Positions 55,272-64,000 are shown, numbered from the stretch's first letter. The stretch is DNA of 64,000 nucleotides from Paracraurococcus lichenis (GCF_030657435.1 NZ_JAUTWS010000030.1:1-64000), one strand, 5' to 3'. Notes: generated by a model not told the origin, from the sequence alone. A program made the numbers and translations.

Positions 55272-56489
55272 ATGCCCGAAAGCCCGATCGACCCGAAGCT
55301 CGTCACCGAGACCAGGCTGCCGCTCGCCGGCCTGCGCGTGCTCGACCTCACCCTCGCCCGCGCCGGCCCGACCTGCGTGCGGCACCTCGCGGACTGGGGC
55401 GCGGATGTCATCCGGGTGGAGCCGCCGGGCCAGGGCGACGGCCTCGGCGGGGCGCGCGACGGCTTCGACCAGATCAACCTGCACCGCAACAAGCGCGGCC
55501 TCTCGATCGACCTGAAGAACCCGGCCGGGCATGCCGCCTTCCTCAAGCTCGCCGCGACCGCCGATATCCTGGTCGAGAACATGCGGATGCAGGTCAAGCA
55601 CCGCCTGAAGATCGCCTATGACGACCTCAAGGGCATCAATCCGCGGCTGATCTACGCCTCGATCTCCGGCTTCGGGCAGACCGGCCCCTATTCCACCCGC
55701 GGCGGCGTCGACCAGATCGCCCAGGGCATGGGCGGGCTGATGTCCATCACCGGCGAGCCGGGCCGCGGCCCGATGCGCGTCGGCATCCCGATCAACGACC
55801 TCACGGCCGGCAACCTGCTGGCCATGGGGATCATGATGAAGCTCTACGACCGGGAGCGCACGGGCCAGGGCGGCTATGTCCATACCTCGCTGCTCGAGGC
55901 CCAGGTCTTCATGCTGGACTTCCAGGCGACGCGTTGGCTGATGGACAAGGAGGTCCCGGGCCAGGCCGGCAACGACCACCCCGTGAACATCCCGATGGGC
56001 GTCTTCCCGACCGCCGACAAGCCGATCAACATCGCGGCCTCCTCCCCCAAGCTCTGGGACATTTTTGCCAGGGCCGTCGGCCACCCCGAATGGCTCGAGG
56101 TCGAGCAGTGGAAGACGCCGAAGGGCCGCGGCGCCGACCGCAAGCGCCTCAACGAGGTGATCGGCGAGGTCACGAAGACCAAGCCATCCGAACACTGGGT
56201 CACCCTGATGGAGGAGGCCGGCATCCCCTGCGGGCCGGTCAACACCATCCGGGAGGTCTTCGAGGACCCGCAGGTCCAGCATCTCGAGATGGCGATGCCG
56301 ATGCGCCACCGCACGCGCGGCGACATCGAGGTCGTGGCGCAGCCGGTGAACCTCGAGGGCCTGGAGACCGGCTTCTACCGGGACATGCCGCGCCTCGGCG
56401 AGCATAACGAAGAGATCCTCATGGAGGCCGGCCTCTCGCAGGACGAGATCGCCGACCTCAGAGCCAAGGGAGCACTGGGCGGGGCATGA
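55272..56489 (+). CDS. Class III (CaiB/BaiF) CoA-transferase
   Basis: A 405-residue family III CoA-transferase with LRVLDLTLARAGPTCVRHLADWGADVIRVEPP, SISGFGQTGPYSTRGG and the catalytic Asp176 in VGIPINDLTAG. GGGGAGG precedes the ATG. Its stop overlaps the start of the crotonase-family gene (ATGA), so the two are translationally coupled and probably act on the same acyl-CoA. Confidence 0.92.
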   Translation: MPESPIDPKLVTETRLPLAGLRVLDLTLARAGPTCVRHLADWGADVIRVEPPGQGDGLGGARDGFDQINLHRNKRGLSIDLKNPAGHAAFLKLAATADILVENMRMQVKHRLKIAYDDLKGINPRLIYASISGFGQTGPYSTRGGVDQIAQGMGGLMSITGEPGRGPMRVGIPINDLTAGNLLAMGIMMKLYDRERTGQGGYVHTSLLEAQVFMLDFQATRWLMDKEVPGQAGNDHPVNIPMGVFPTADKPINIAASSPKLWDIFARAVGHPEWLEVEQWKTPKGRGADRKRLNEVIGEVTKTKPSEHWVTLMEEAGIPCGPVNTIREVFEDPQVQHLEMAMPMRHRTRGDIEVVAQPVNLEGLETGFYRDMPRLGEHNEEILMEAGLSQDEIADLRAKGALGGA

Positions 56490-57289
56490 GCAGCACCGAA
56501 TTCGCGGACGGGAAGATCCTCGCCAGCATCCAGGACGGCGTCGGCCGGGTGGTGTTCAACCAGCCGGAGAAGCGCAACGCCATGTCGGTGAACATGTGGG
56601 AGGGGATGGGCCAGGCCCTCGACATCTTCGCCGAGGATCCGGGCGTCCGCTGCGTCGTGCTTGCCGGCGCGGGCGACAAGGCCTTCGTCAGCGGCGCCGA
56701 CATCTCGCAGTTCGAGAAGGTGCGCAACAACGCCGATGCGCAGAAGGAGTACGACCGGCTGACCAGCGCCGGCCGCCTCAAGCTCTCCACCTACGAGAAG
56801 CCGGTGATCGCGCAGATCCGCGGCTTCTGCATGGGCGGGGGCCTCGGCATCGCCATGTCCTGCGACATCCGCATCGCCTCCGAGGACAGCCAGTTCGGCA
56901 TCCCCGCGGCGAAGCTCTCCATCGCCTATGGCTTCGACATGGTCCGCGCCCTGGTGGACCTGGTCGGCCCCGCGCATGCCCATATGATCCTGATGACCGG
57001 CGAGCGCTTCGACGCGCGCGAGGCCGAGCGCATCGGCCTGGTGAACCGGGTGGTGCCGGCCGCGGCGCTGGAGGAGACGGTGGCGAAGCTGACGGCGACG
57101 CTCGCCGCCAATGCGCCGCTCTCGCTGACGACCAACAAGCGGACGGTCAAGGCGGTCTGCGCCGATCGGGCGGACCGCGACATGGCGAAGATCCAGGCCG
57201 CCATGGCCGCCTGCTTCGACAGCAACGACTACAAGGAAGGCCGCCGCGCCTTCATGGAGAAGCGCAAGCCGGTCTTCACCGGCACCTGA
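56486..57289 (+). CDS. Enoyl-CoA hydratase/isomerase (crotonase) superfamily protein
   Basis: A 267-residue crotonase-fold protein. Oxyanion-hole elements are in FVSGADISQF and RGFCMGGGLGIAMSCDIRIA. Both catalytic glutamates of crotonase are replaced: the GGGCE position reads GGGLG (Gly121) and the PE pair reads PA (residues 140-141). A true hydratase is therefore doubtful; isomerase, hydrolase or decarboxylase chemistry is possible. It overlaps and follows the CoA-transferase gene. Confidence 0.88.
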   Translation: MSSTEFADGKILASIQDGVGRVVFNQPEKRNAMSVNMWEGMGQALDIFAEDPGVRCVVLAGAGDKAFVSGADISQFEKVRNNADAQKEYDRLTSAGRLKLSTYEKPVIAQIRGFCMGGGLGIAMSCDIRIASEDSQFGIPAAKLSIAYGFDMVRALVDLVGPAHAHMILMTGERFDAREAERIGLVNRVVPAAALEETVAKLTATLAANAPLSLTTNKRTVKAVCADRADRDMAKIQAAMAACFDSNDYKEGRRAFMEKRKPVFTGT

Positions 57290-57339
57290 CCGCGGGCCCG
57301 GCCGCGGGTGGATGGGAACCCTGCCTGCGGCCACTGCCG

Positions 57340-57374
57340 GAACACGCGGCCGTTGCGCCGGCGTGTTCTGTTTT
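57340..57374 (+). terminator. Rho-independent terminator
   Basis: GAACACGC and GCGTGTTC form an 8-bp stem, extended by GGC/GCC with a bulge, and the stem is followed by TGTTTTCC. It lies 51 bases after the crotonase stop. Confidence 0.65.
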
Positions 57375-57513
57375 CCGAAAGATTCCCGGTGCATGAACGT
57401 GGCGTTGCGCTTAGGATGCCGACGCCGTGACGAGCCCGTAAAGAAGGGCCGCAGGGCGACAGGGCATGGGCGCCAGGTCATAGGCATCTGGGACGAAGGG
57501 TCTGAGACCGGGA

Positions 57514-58167
57514 ATGGACGGGCATATCGAGGCGCCGATCGCGACGGCTGACGCCTCGCATGGGCATGGGGGCGCCGGCGCGCCGATCTCCCGCATCGTC
57601 GCGGAAGTGGCGGCGCGCTGCCCGGGGGAGCGCATCTCGCTCGGCGACATGGCGGAAGCCTTCGGCGACCGCGCCTTCGGACTGCTGATCCTGCTGCTGC
57701 TGCTGCCCTCGCTGCTGCCCGGCATGGCCTCGGTCTTCGGCACGCCGGTGCTCATCCTCGGCATCCAGATGGGCCTCGGCCGCCGCGTGCCGTCGCTGCC
57801 CGGCTTCATCGCCCGCCAGAGCATCAAGCGGGACGACCTGCTGCGCCTCGCCGGCGCCTCCTCCTCCTGGCTCAGCAAGGTCGAGCGCTACGTGAAGCCG
57901 CGGCCCGGCTTCTTCACCTCCCCGGCCGGTGACCGGCTTTTCGGCTGGCTCACCGCCTATGTCGCGCTGATGCTGATCCTGCCCGGCCCCGGCACCAATG
58001 GCCCGCCGGCCTTCGGCAATATCGTCATGGCCCTCGGCCTGGTCGAGCACGACAACCGCGTCACTGCCTGGGGCGTCGGGCTGACCATCGGCGGCTGCGT
58101 CGTCGCCACCGGCGTGCTGATCGCGGTCTGCTGGATCGGCGTCAAGGCGCTGGGATACGTGTTCTGA
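57514..58167 (+). CDS. ExoD-family membrane protein
   Basis: A 217-residue protein of the ExoD family: GERISLGDMAEAFGDRAFGLLILLLLLPSLLPG, PVLILGIQMGLGRRVPSLPGFI and three or four membrane segments, ending near a hydrophobic helix. ExoD was named for effects on exopolysaccharide production and alkaline tolerance in Sinorhizobium; its activity is unclear. The last 26 bases overlap the convergent membrane-protein gene. Confidence 0.87.
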   Translation: MDGHIEAPIATADASHGHGGAGAPISRIVAEVAARCPGERISLGDMAEAFGDRAFGLLILLLLLPSLLPGMASVFGTPVLILGIQMGLGRRVPSLPGFIARQSIKRDDLLRLAGASSSWLSKVERYVKPRPGFFTSPAGDRLFGWLTAYVALMLILPGPGTNGPPAFGNIVMALGLVEHDNRVTAWGVGLTIGGCVVATGVLIAVCWIGVKALGYVF

Positions 58168-59869
58168 GCCCGGCGCCCCCGGCGACGGGGGCGATCGCGC
58201 GGCGGGGCCAGGCGAGCACCGCCAGCACGGCGAGGCCGGCGGCAAAGGCCCCGAGGCCGATCCACTCCGACGGCAGCCAGCGGCGGCGGAAGGCGACGAG
58301 ATGCCGGCCCGCCGGCGCCTCCACCGCGGCCATGCCGGTCGCGGGGTCCAGGGTGGGGGCGCCCGGCAACCCCTCCAGCACGAAGGCGGGCCACCAGAAC
58401 TGCCGCGCCAGCACCCGGCAGGCCGTCGCGCAGTCGATCTCGAGCCGGTAGGTCGCGCCGGTGCGGCGCTCGGCCACCCGCCCCTCCCCCTGCACGACCG
58501 CCGGCAGGCCCTGCACCGCCGCCGGCGGCGCCACCTGCCGGACGCCGATCTCGGCCCAATCGGCGGCATGCGCCCAGCGCGGGATGTATTCCGGCGGATG
58601 CCCGCCGGGGCTCGCCATGGCGGCCGCGGCCCGCGCCTCCGAGGGCAGGAAGCGGTAGCCGCCGCGCGGCCCGCGCTCCGGCAGCAGCGTCACCGCCAGC
58701 AGCAGCGCCGCCGTCATTGCCGCCGAGGGCAGCAGGCCGAGCAGCAGCACGCGCCCGGGCCGCGCCGCCCCCGCCGCCAGCCGCCGGCCGAGCGCGAGCA
58801 CCAGGAAAAGGCTCGCCGGGCCGAAGGCGCGCAGCGGGATCTGCACCAGCGGCAGGATCGGCAGGTAGTCCCAGGCCGGCTTCGTGAGCGGCGTGGTCAG
58901 CGCCAGGGCCAGGAGGCCGGCGAGCAGCGGCGGCAGGTCCGCCCCGCCCCAGCCCGCCCGCGCCCACCGCCGCAGCGCGATCACCTGCCCCGCCAGCAGC
59001 AGGAGCAACGCGAAGCAGGCGTAGTAGAGCAGGTGCCCGCCCGGCCGGAGATGCGTGGGATCCTGGAAGAGCAGCCAGGTCGAGGGCCGCCAGCCCGGCC
59101 AGAGCGTCCAGTATTCCGGCGAGATCAGCCCCTGCAGCGACAGCGCCGGGACCAGCACCGGCGCCCCCAGCGCCGCCGCCAGCGCCTGCCCCGCGGCGAA
59201 GACGGCCAGCGCCCGCCAGCCGCGCCAGCGCAGGAGGTAGTGGACCACGCCGAGCCCGGCCATCAGCACCGCCATCGGCAGGTGCGTCAGGATCAGCAGC
59301 GCGAAGGCGGCGCCGAGCCCGGCGATCGCCGCCGGGCGCGCTGGCGGCAGGCGGAGCGCGAGGCCCACCACCGGCAGGGCGGCGAGCGCCGCGCATTCCG
59401 CCGCCGCGCCCCGGTGGATCGGGTCGATGAAGGCGGCATAGGGAAAGACCAGATACAGGGCGGCGAGCGTCCGCGCCGCCCGGTCCGGGCAGCCCTCCCG
59501 CCGCAGCAGCAGGAGCATCGCCCCGCCGCCAGCCAGCGCCACCAGCGCGAGAGTCAGGCGAAGGGCGAGGTCCGGGCCGAGGCCGGTCGCCAGCCCCACC
59601 AGGCCGCCTACCCAGTAGAGCAGCGGCGGGTAGATGTAGAAGGCCGGCGAGCCGAAGCCGAAGGCGGCCTGCGGCAGCCAGCGCGGCCAGGGGTCCCCAT
59701 CCGCCAGGGCGGCCGTGACCTGCCCCAGCCAGGCGATGGCGATGTCGGCGTCATGCCCACCGAGCCCCGGCGGCGCCGGGAACCCGACCAGCAGCGCGCT
59801 GCAGGCGCCAAGGACGGCGAGGACCGGCGCGGCGAGGCCGAGCCGGCGGACCAGCGGGGAGACGTCCAT
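58142..59869 (-). CDS. Polytopic membrane protein, glycosyltransferase-like (unknown)
   Basis: A 575-residue protein with about ten to twelve membrane segments and a soluble C-terminal part near residues 415-540. An acidic GGHDADIAIAWLGQ in the first periplasmic loop, GFGSPAFYIYPPLLYW and HRGAAAECAAL recall GT-C/dolichyl-mannosyltransferase-like or 6-pyruvoyl-tetrahydropterin-synthase-related membrane proteins. The fold assignment is tentative and the substrate unknown. ATG 59869 was chosen over upstream in-frame starts that lie in the btuB leader region. Confidence 0.65.
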   Translation of the reverse strand: MDVSPLVRRLGLAAPVLAVLGACSALLVGFPAPPGLGGHDADIAIAWLGQVTAALADGDPWPRWLPQAAFGFGSPAFYIYPPLLYWVGGLVGLATGLGPDLALRLTLALVALAGGGAMLLLLRREGCPDRAARTLAALYLVFPYAAFIDPIHRGAAAECAALAALPVVGLALRLPPARPAAIAGLGAAFALLILTHLPMAVLMAGLGVVHYLLRWRGWRALAVFAAGQALAAALGAPVLVPALSLQGLISPEYWTLWPGWRPSTWLLFQDPTHLRPGGHLLYYACFALLLLLAGQVIALRRWARAGWGGADLPPLLAGLLALALTTPLTKPAWDYLPILPLVQIPLRAFGPASLFLVLALGRRLAAGAARPGRVLLLGLLPSAAMTAALLLAVTLLPERGPRGGYRFLPSEARAAAAMASPGGHPPEYIPRWAHAADWAEIGVRQVAPPAAVQGLPAVVQGEGRVAERRTGATYRLEIDCATACRVLARQFWWPAFVLEGLPGAPTLDPATGMAAVEAPAGRHLVAFRRRWLPSEWIGLGAFAAGLAVLAVLAWPRRAIAPVAGGAGLRTRIPAP

Positions 59870-60031
59870 CGGGATTCCGGATGCGGGGGGACCGGTGCGG
59901 GCCGGCGATGCTGCAGCGCAGGATCGGGGGTGGCTGTTGCCGCGCCCGGCGACACAACCGGCGGAGAGCTTGCGGTGCCGCATCGGCGGCCCCCTGGCCA
60001 ATTCCCCCCACCCGCTGCTACCACCGCGTCA

Positions 60032-60290
60032 TGCGCCGGTGGCCCGCAAGGGCTGAAACGGGAACGCGTGAGGCCGGGTCGGGCCTGCGGGGGCGAAGCG
60101 CGTGGATCGCGCATCGCGTGCAGCGCAGGTCCAGCGTGATCCGGCCAGGCCGCGGCTGCCCCCGCAACTGTAGGCGGTGAGGTCCTGCCAGACGCCATTG
60201 CGCCACAGGGGATGATCCCCGACGCGCGAGAAGGCGGCAGGGCCACGGGGTTCGCGCCCCGCACCGCGAGCCAGGAGACCGGCCGGCGCA
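60032..60290 (+). ncRNA. Cobalamin (B12) riboswitch
   Basis: Conserved cobalamin riboswitch segments occur in order: GCTGCCCCCGCAACTGTA at 60155-60172, GCCACAGGGG at 60202-60211 and GCCAGGAGACC at 60270-60280. TGCGCCGG (60032-60039) pairs with CCGGCGCA (60283-60290) to close the element. It precedes a TonB-dependent receptor gene, as is usual for B12-repressed btuB. Confidence 0.9.
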
Positions 60291-60383
60291 GAGTTGTCTC
60301 GCGCGTGCCGGGCGGGGTGCACCGGCGCAGCGGATCACGGGGCCGCGTCGCGGCCTCGCCGTCTGCGGGAACGACGTCCGTCG

Positions 60384-60407
60384 TCCCGGCCGCAGCCGCG
60401 GCCGGGA
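60384..60407 (+). terminator. Possible expression-platform hairpin of the B12 riboswitch
   Basis: TCCCGGCCGC and its complement form a 10-bp perfect stem with an AGCC loop, 30 bases before the btuB ATG. It could terminate transcription or hide the ribosome site when cobalamin binds; the sequence alone does not show the alternative pairing. Confidence 0.45.
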
Positions 60408-60436
60408 TAGGTCCGTCAACGCCGCAGGGAACCACC

Positions 60437-62404
60437 ATGCGACGCATCGCCACCCGTCTCACGCCGCTGGCCCTGGCCGGCGGCCTCGCCGCCCTGGCCG
60501 TACCGGCCCTCGCCCAGACCGCCGCCGCCATCCCCGACACCATCGTCACCGGCACCCGCGTGCCGACGCCGCAGGAGCGCGTGCCGGCCGCCATCACCGT
60601 GCTGACCCGCCGCGACATCGAGGAGCGCGGCTACCAGAGCCTGGCCGAGGCGCTGACCGCCGTGCCCGGCTTCCGCGTCGCGCCGACCGGCGGCCTTGGC
60701 CAGCAGACCAGCGGCTTCATGCGCGGCGCCTCCAGCCGCAACGTGCTGGTGCTGCTCGACGGCGTGCCGATCAACGACCCGTCCGACCCGAACGGCGCCT
60801 TCAACTTCGGCAACGACCTGCTCTTCGACGTCGAGCGGATCGAGGTGGTGCGCGGCCCCGCCTCCGCCCTCTACGGCACGGCGGCGATCGGCGGCGTGGT
60901 GAACCTGGTGACGCGGCGCGCGCCGCCGGACCGGCAGTTCCAGCCCTATGGCGAGCTTGCGGGCGGCACGCAGAACACGCTCCGCGGCGGCCTCGGCGCG
61001 ACCGGCACCATCGGCGCCTTCGACTACCTGCTCTCGGGCACCTCGCTCTCGACCCGCGGCTTCAACGCCATGGCGCCGCGCTTCGAGACCAACATCCCCG
61101 AGCGCGATGGCTTCCGCGGCGCCGCGACGACGGCGCGGCTTGGCTGGACGCCGCTGGATGGCACGCGGGTCGAGGCGCTGCTGCGCTGGCGGGAGAACCG
61201 CTTCGGCCTCGACAGCGTGCCGCAGGACGACCCGAACTACACCGGCGAGGACCGGCGCTGGTACGGCCAGCTTCGCGGCGAGACGAAGCTGCTGGACGGG
61301 CTCTGGACCACCGGGCTGCGCATCGCGGCAACCGAGGACCGGCGGCGCTACACCAACCTGCCGGACAGCCTGAGCACGGCCTCGACCAATGATTACTACC
61401 GCGGGACGCGGACCACGCTGGACTGGGGCAACACCGTGCGGCTGCCCGACCTCGGCGCGCTGACCGCGGGGACCGTCGCCTTCGGCGTGACCCATACGGG
61501 CGAGGAGGCGCTGTCGGCCAGCGGCTCCTCCTTCTTCCGCACGACGGTGGACGCCAACCAGCACACCACGGCGGGCTGGACCACGCTGCAGTACCGCGCC
61601 TGGGACAGGCTGGACGTGACCGCGGGCCTCCGGCACGACGCAGTGACGGGGATCGAGGGCGCGACCACCTGGCGGCTGGGCGCGGTGCTGGCGCTGCCGG
61701 AGGTGAGCTCGCGCATCCGCGTCTCGGGCGGCAGCGGCTTCGCCGCGCCCTCGCTCTTCCAGCGCTACGGCGTCATTTCAGGCTTCTTCCAGGGCAACCC
61801 GGACCTGAAGCCGGAGCATTCGCTGGGCTGGGAGATCGGCGCCGAGACCGACATCGCGGCCTTCGGCATCCCGAACTTCGCCATGCCGAGCTTCACCTTC
61901 TTCCAGAGCCGCGTGCGCGACCTGATCAACTACAACAACGAGTTCAACACGCTGGTGAACGTGGACCGCGCGCGGATCCATGGCGCGGAGCTGGGGCTGA
62001 CGCTGCGCCCCTCCCCGCGCCTCGAGGCGACGGCGGCCTGGACCATCACCGAGGCCTTCGATGAGGCGACCGACCGGCGCCTGCCGCGGCGGCCGGAGCA
62101 CGTCGTCAGCATCACCGCGCGCGTCGTGCCGCTGCCGCGGGTGGTGATCGCGCCGACGGTGCTCTTCACCGGCCGCAGCCCGGAAGGCGCCTTCGCCAGC
62201 TACACCAATACCGGCGAGAGCGTGCCCTATGCCCGGAGCAATCCGGCGGGGACGGTGGTGAACCTGACGGCGAGCTGGCAGGCGATGGAGAAGATCGCGC
62301 TCTTCCTCGAGGCCCGCAACCTCGGCAACAGCCGCTGGGAGCCGGTGAACGGCTTCGCCACGCCGGGGCGGAGCGTGCTGGTCGGGACGCGCTTCGCGCT
62401 GTAG
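60437..62404 (+). CDS. btuB: BtuB-like TonB-dependent receptor
   Basis: A 655-residue outer membrane receptor. The signal peptide ends near LAQT; the TonB box region reads PDTIVTGTRV; the plug domain has VLTRRDIEERGYQSLAEALTAVPGFRV, RNVLVLLDGVPINDP and IEVVRGPASALYGTAAIGGVVNLVTRR; the barrel ends in VLVGTRFAL. The cobalamin riboswitch upstream supports vitamin B12 or another corrinoid as substrate. AGGGA lies upstream of ATG 60437. No btuCDF or cob genes follow within the window. Confidence 0.92.
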   Translation: MRRIATRLTPLALAGGLAALAVPALAQTAAAIPDTIVTGTRVPTPQERVPAAITVLTRRDIEERGYQSLAEALTAVPGFRVAPTGGLGQQTSGFMRGASSRNVLVLLDGVPINDPSDPNGAFNFGNDLLFDVERIEVVRGPASALYGTAAIGGVVNLVTRRAPPDRQFQPYGELAGGTQNTLRGGLGATGTIGAFDYLLSGTSLSTRGFNAMAPRFETNIPERDGFRGAATTARLGWTPLDGTRVEALLRWRENRFGLDSVPQDDPNYTGEDRRWYGQLRGETKLLDGLWTTGLRIAATEDRRRYTNLPDSLSTASTNDYYRGTRTTLDWGNTVRLPDLGALTAGTVAFGVTHTGEEALSASGSSFFRTTVDANQHTTAGWTTLQYRAWDRLDVTAGLRHDAVTGIEGATTWRLGAVLALPEVSSRIRVSGGSGFAAPSLFQRYGVISGFFQGNPDLKPEHSLGWEIGAETDIAAFGIPNFAMPSFTFFQSRVRDLINYNNEFNTLVNVDRARIHGAELGLTLRPSPRLEATAAWTITEAFDEATDRRLPRRPEHVVSITARVVPLPRVVIAPTVLFTGRSPEGAFASYTNTGESVPYARSNPAGTVVNLTASWQAMEKIALFLEARNLGNSRWEPVNGFATPGRSVLVGTRFAL

Positions 62405-62435
62405 CGCGTCCCCGTCGGGTCGGAGGCGCTGAACG

Positions 62436-62458
62436 CGCCTTCGACACCGTCGAAGGCG
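62436..62458 (+). terminator. Hairpin after btuB
   Basis: CGCCTTCGAC and GTCGAAGGCG form a 10-bp perfect stem with an ACC loop, 32 bases after the btuB stop. Confidence 0.55.
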
Positions 62459-62471
62459 ACCATCGCTGTCG

Positions 62472-62560
62472 GCCATGAGGCCGGAGCCGCGTCAAGCCCG
62501 CAGCCGCGCTTCGCACGGTGCGCCAAAGGCGCAGGCTTGACGCGGCTCCGGCCTCATGGC
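62472..62560. repeat. 27-bp perfect inverted repeat
   Basis: Arms at 62472-62498 (beginning GCCATGAGGCCGGAG) and 62534-62560 are exact complements over 27 bases, with a 35-base spacer that itself holds TGCGCCAAAGGCGCA. It sits between the convergent btuB and cation-transporter genes. Such a long perfect repeat is beyond what termination needs and may be a mobile or structural element. Confidence 0.75.
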
Positions 62561-62618
62561 TTGGGCTTGGGGTCGCTCGACGCATTCGAGCGCGCTTCGC
62601 GCCTCTGCTGACGCGAGA

Positions 62619-63548
62619 TCAGGCGGCGGCCTGCACCGAGGCCGGCATCCGCCGCGGCCGCAGGAAGAGCCGCGTCACCTCCGGATGCGCCTGCTCGACG
62701 CGCCGCGTCAGTTCTGCTGCAGCGCGCTCCACCTCGCCGCCCGGCAGGTCGTCGCGGAAGTCGATGGTCACCGCCACGAGCACCTCCGTCGGGCCGAGAT
62801 GCATCGACAGCAACTCCTCGACGGCGGCGACCCGCTGATCGGCCAGCAGCATCTCGCGGATCGCTGCCACGGTCCGCGGCGAGGCGGCCTCGCCCGTCAG
62901 CAAGCTGCGTGTCTCGTTCGCCAGGAAGCCAGCCGAGGCCACCAGCAGCAGCCCGATGCCGATCGAGGCGACGCCGTCCAGCACCGGCAGCGCCAGCCAC
63001 TCCGCGAGGCCGAGGCCGACCAGCGCGATCAGCAGCCCCGCCAGCGCCGCCGCATCCTCGAGCAGCACGGCGAAGACGCCCGGATCCTTGCTGCGGCGGA
63101 TGGCGGACCAGAAGGGCTCGCCCGCATGGGCACGGCGGAACTCGCGCAGCGCGACGCGGAAGGACAGCCCCTCGAACAGCACGGAGGCGCCGAGAACGGC
63201 GAAGTTGATCCAGGCCCCCTCGACCGGATGCGGCGCGCGGATCTTCTGCCAGCCCTCGTAGACCGAGACGGCGCCGCCGAGCGCGAAGATCATCAGCGCG
63301 ACGACGAAGGCCCAGAAATACAGCTCCATGCCGTGGCCGAAGGGATGCCGCGCGGACGGTGGCCGCGCCGCGCGCCGGAGGCCGAGCAGCAGCAGGCCCT
63401 GGTTGCCGGTATCCACGCTGGAATGGATCGCCTCCGACAGCATGGCCGAGGAGCCGGTCCAGAGCGCGGCGGCGAATTTGGTCGCGGCGATGGCGCAATT
63501 GCCCGCCAGCGCCGCCAGGATGACCGTCCGCGACCCGCCATGCGCCAT
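62619..63548 (-). CDS. Cation diffusion facilitator family transporter
   Basis: A 309-residue CDF protein with about six membrane segments. The metal site helix contains [13 protein letters not shown] (H-x3-D), and the partner helix contains [17 protein letters not shown] and [14 protein letters not shown]. The C-terminal cytoplasmic domain ([19 protein letters not shown]) is typical. ARHPFGHG after TM2 is conserved. It probably exports zinc or another divalent metal. Confidence 0.92.
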   Translation of the reverse strand: MAHGGSRTVILAALAGNCAIAATKFAAALWTGSSAMLSEAIHSSVDTGNQGLLLLGLRRAARPPSARHPFGHGMELYFWAFVVALMIFALGGAVSVYEGWQKIRAPHPVEGAWINFAVLGASVLFEGLSFRVALREFRRAHAGEPFWSAIRRSKDPGVFAVLLEDAAALAGLLIALVGLGLAEWLALPVLDGVASIGIGLLLVASAGFLANETRSLLTGEAASPRTVAAIREMLLADQRVAAVEELLSMHLGPTEVLVAVTIDFRDDLPGGEVERAAAELTRRVEQAHPEVTRLFLRPRRMPASVQAAA

Positions 63549-63637
63549 GGGCTCTGCCCCTTCCCCTTGCCGTCGGGCAGAACGGCAGGCGGCGCCGAAG
63601 GCTGCATGACGGCACGCGGCGCGGTAAGCCTGCCCGG

Positions 63638-63964
63638 ATGACCAGCGCCCTCGCCTATGCCCTCGCCGCCTTCGCCGAGATCGCCGGCTGCTTCGCCGCC
63701 TGGGCGGTGCTGCGCCAGGGCGCGAGTGCCTGGTGGCTGCTGCCGGGTGCCGCCAGCCTCGCTCTCTTCGCCTGGGCGCTGACCTGGGTGGAGGCCGATG
63801 CGGCGGGCCGCGCCTTCGCCGCCTATGGCGGGGTGTATATCGCGGCCTCGCTCGGCTGGCTCTGGGCAGTGGAGCGGCAGGCGCCGACCGGCTGGGACCT
63901 GGCGGGCGCCGGGCTCTGCCTGCTGGGCGCGGGCGTGGTGCTGGCGGGCGCGGCGCGGGGGTGA
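63638..63964 (+). CDS. YnfA/UPF0060-family membrane protein
   Basis: A 108-residue four-helix membrane protein: [56 protein letters not shown] and a last helix. These blocks identify the UPF0060/YnfA family, related to small multidrug resistance exporters. It is divergent from the CDF gene. Confidence 0.92.
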   Translation: MTSALAYALAAFAEIAGCFAAWAVLRQGASAWWLLPGAASLALFAWALTWVEADAAGRAFAAYGGVYIAASLGWLWAVERQAPTGWDLAGAGLCLLGAGVVLAGAARG

Positions 63965-64000
63965 GGCGGCGCCCGGACCGGGATCAGCCGCCGAGGCTCT

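Noticed and set aside
63984-64000. Possible 3' end of a minus-strand gene (stop TCA, then Gly-Gly-Leu-Ser in reverse)
   Set aside because: Only 14 coding bases would be visible, which is too little to support a gene.

Overview
The window is about 70% G+C almost throughout. It carries an alphaproteobacterial gene set: a NepR/EcfG general stress response, a HemB with an aspartate-rich metal site, Bpt aminoacyl-tRNA-protein transferase, tripartite-tricarboxylate (Bug) receptors, DUF1194, DUF1289 and many CoA-dependent and sugar-acid enzymes. This fits a member of the Acetobacteraceae, probably Roseomonas-like. That placement is inference from gene content and composition; no rRNA or tRNA gene is visible.

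Layout. 1-6470: methionine and haem genes (metY-like, hemB), an SDR, two alpha/beta hydrolases and a hexapeptide acyltransferase. 6611-11579: a malonate catabolism locus, with a divergent GntR regulator (matR-like) facing malonyl-CoA decarboxylase, a MatC-like carrier and a class III CoA-transferase where the malonyl-CoA synthetase MatB would be expected. 11585-20119: an unusual tandem-repeat element, aldehyde dehydrogenase, an I78-type inhibitor, tiny membrane ORFs, an AraD-like/alcohol dehydrogenase pair, a penicillin acylase family protein and bpt. 20120-27325: an iron alcohol dehydrogenase, a lone nepR paralogue, an amidohydrolase/class II aldolase pair, an orphan oligopeptide-type binding protein and a serine hydrolase. 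27853-34457: a Crp/Fnr-like regulator followed by a 1918-residue hybrid histidine kinase with a MASE1 domain and nine PAS domains. 34523-37637: a 3-hydroxyacyl-CoA dehydrogenase and an overlapping small-TM-protein/XpaC/TelA operon. 37643-41640: a second copy of the dispersed element, a Bug receptor, strong inverted repeats, a formyltransferase and a clearly foreign low-G+C GNAT acetyltransferase. 41679-49364: an IlvD/Edd dehydratase, a TPR methyltransferase, nepR with ecfG convergent to it, fhs, a cupin, DUF1289 and ompW with an FNR-type site. 49406-59869: a PhnW-like aminotransferase with DUF1194, a second Bug receptor, an endonuclease III-like enzyme, a maleylacetate-reductase-like enzyme, a CBS protein, a CoA-transferase/crotonase pair, ExoD and a large membrane protein. 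60032-63964: a cobalamin riboswitch with a BtuB-like receptor, a 27-bp perfect inverted repeat, a CDF transporter and YnfA.

How it fits together. The best-supported units are the malonate locus with its shared operator region, the NepR/EcfG pair, the riboswitch-controlled vitamin B12 receptor and the translationally coupled TelA operon. Items most worth following up are the pair of dispersed elements with near-identical ends but unrelated cores (11585-11700 and 37643-37740), the CoA-transferase variant of the mat operon, the foreign GNAT next to a formyltransferase, and several tiny genes.
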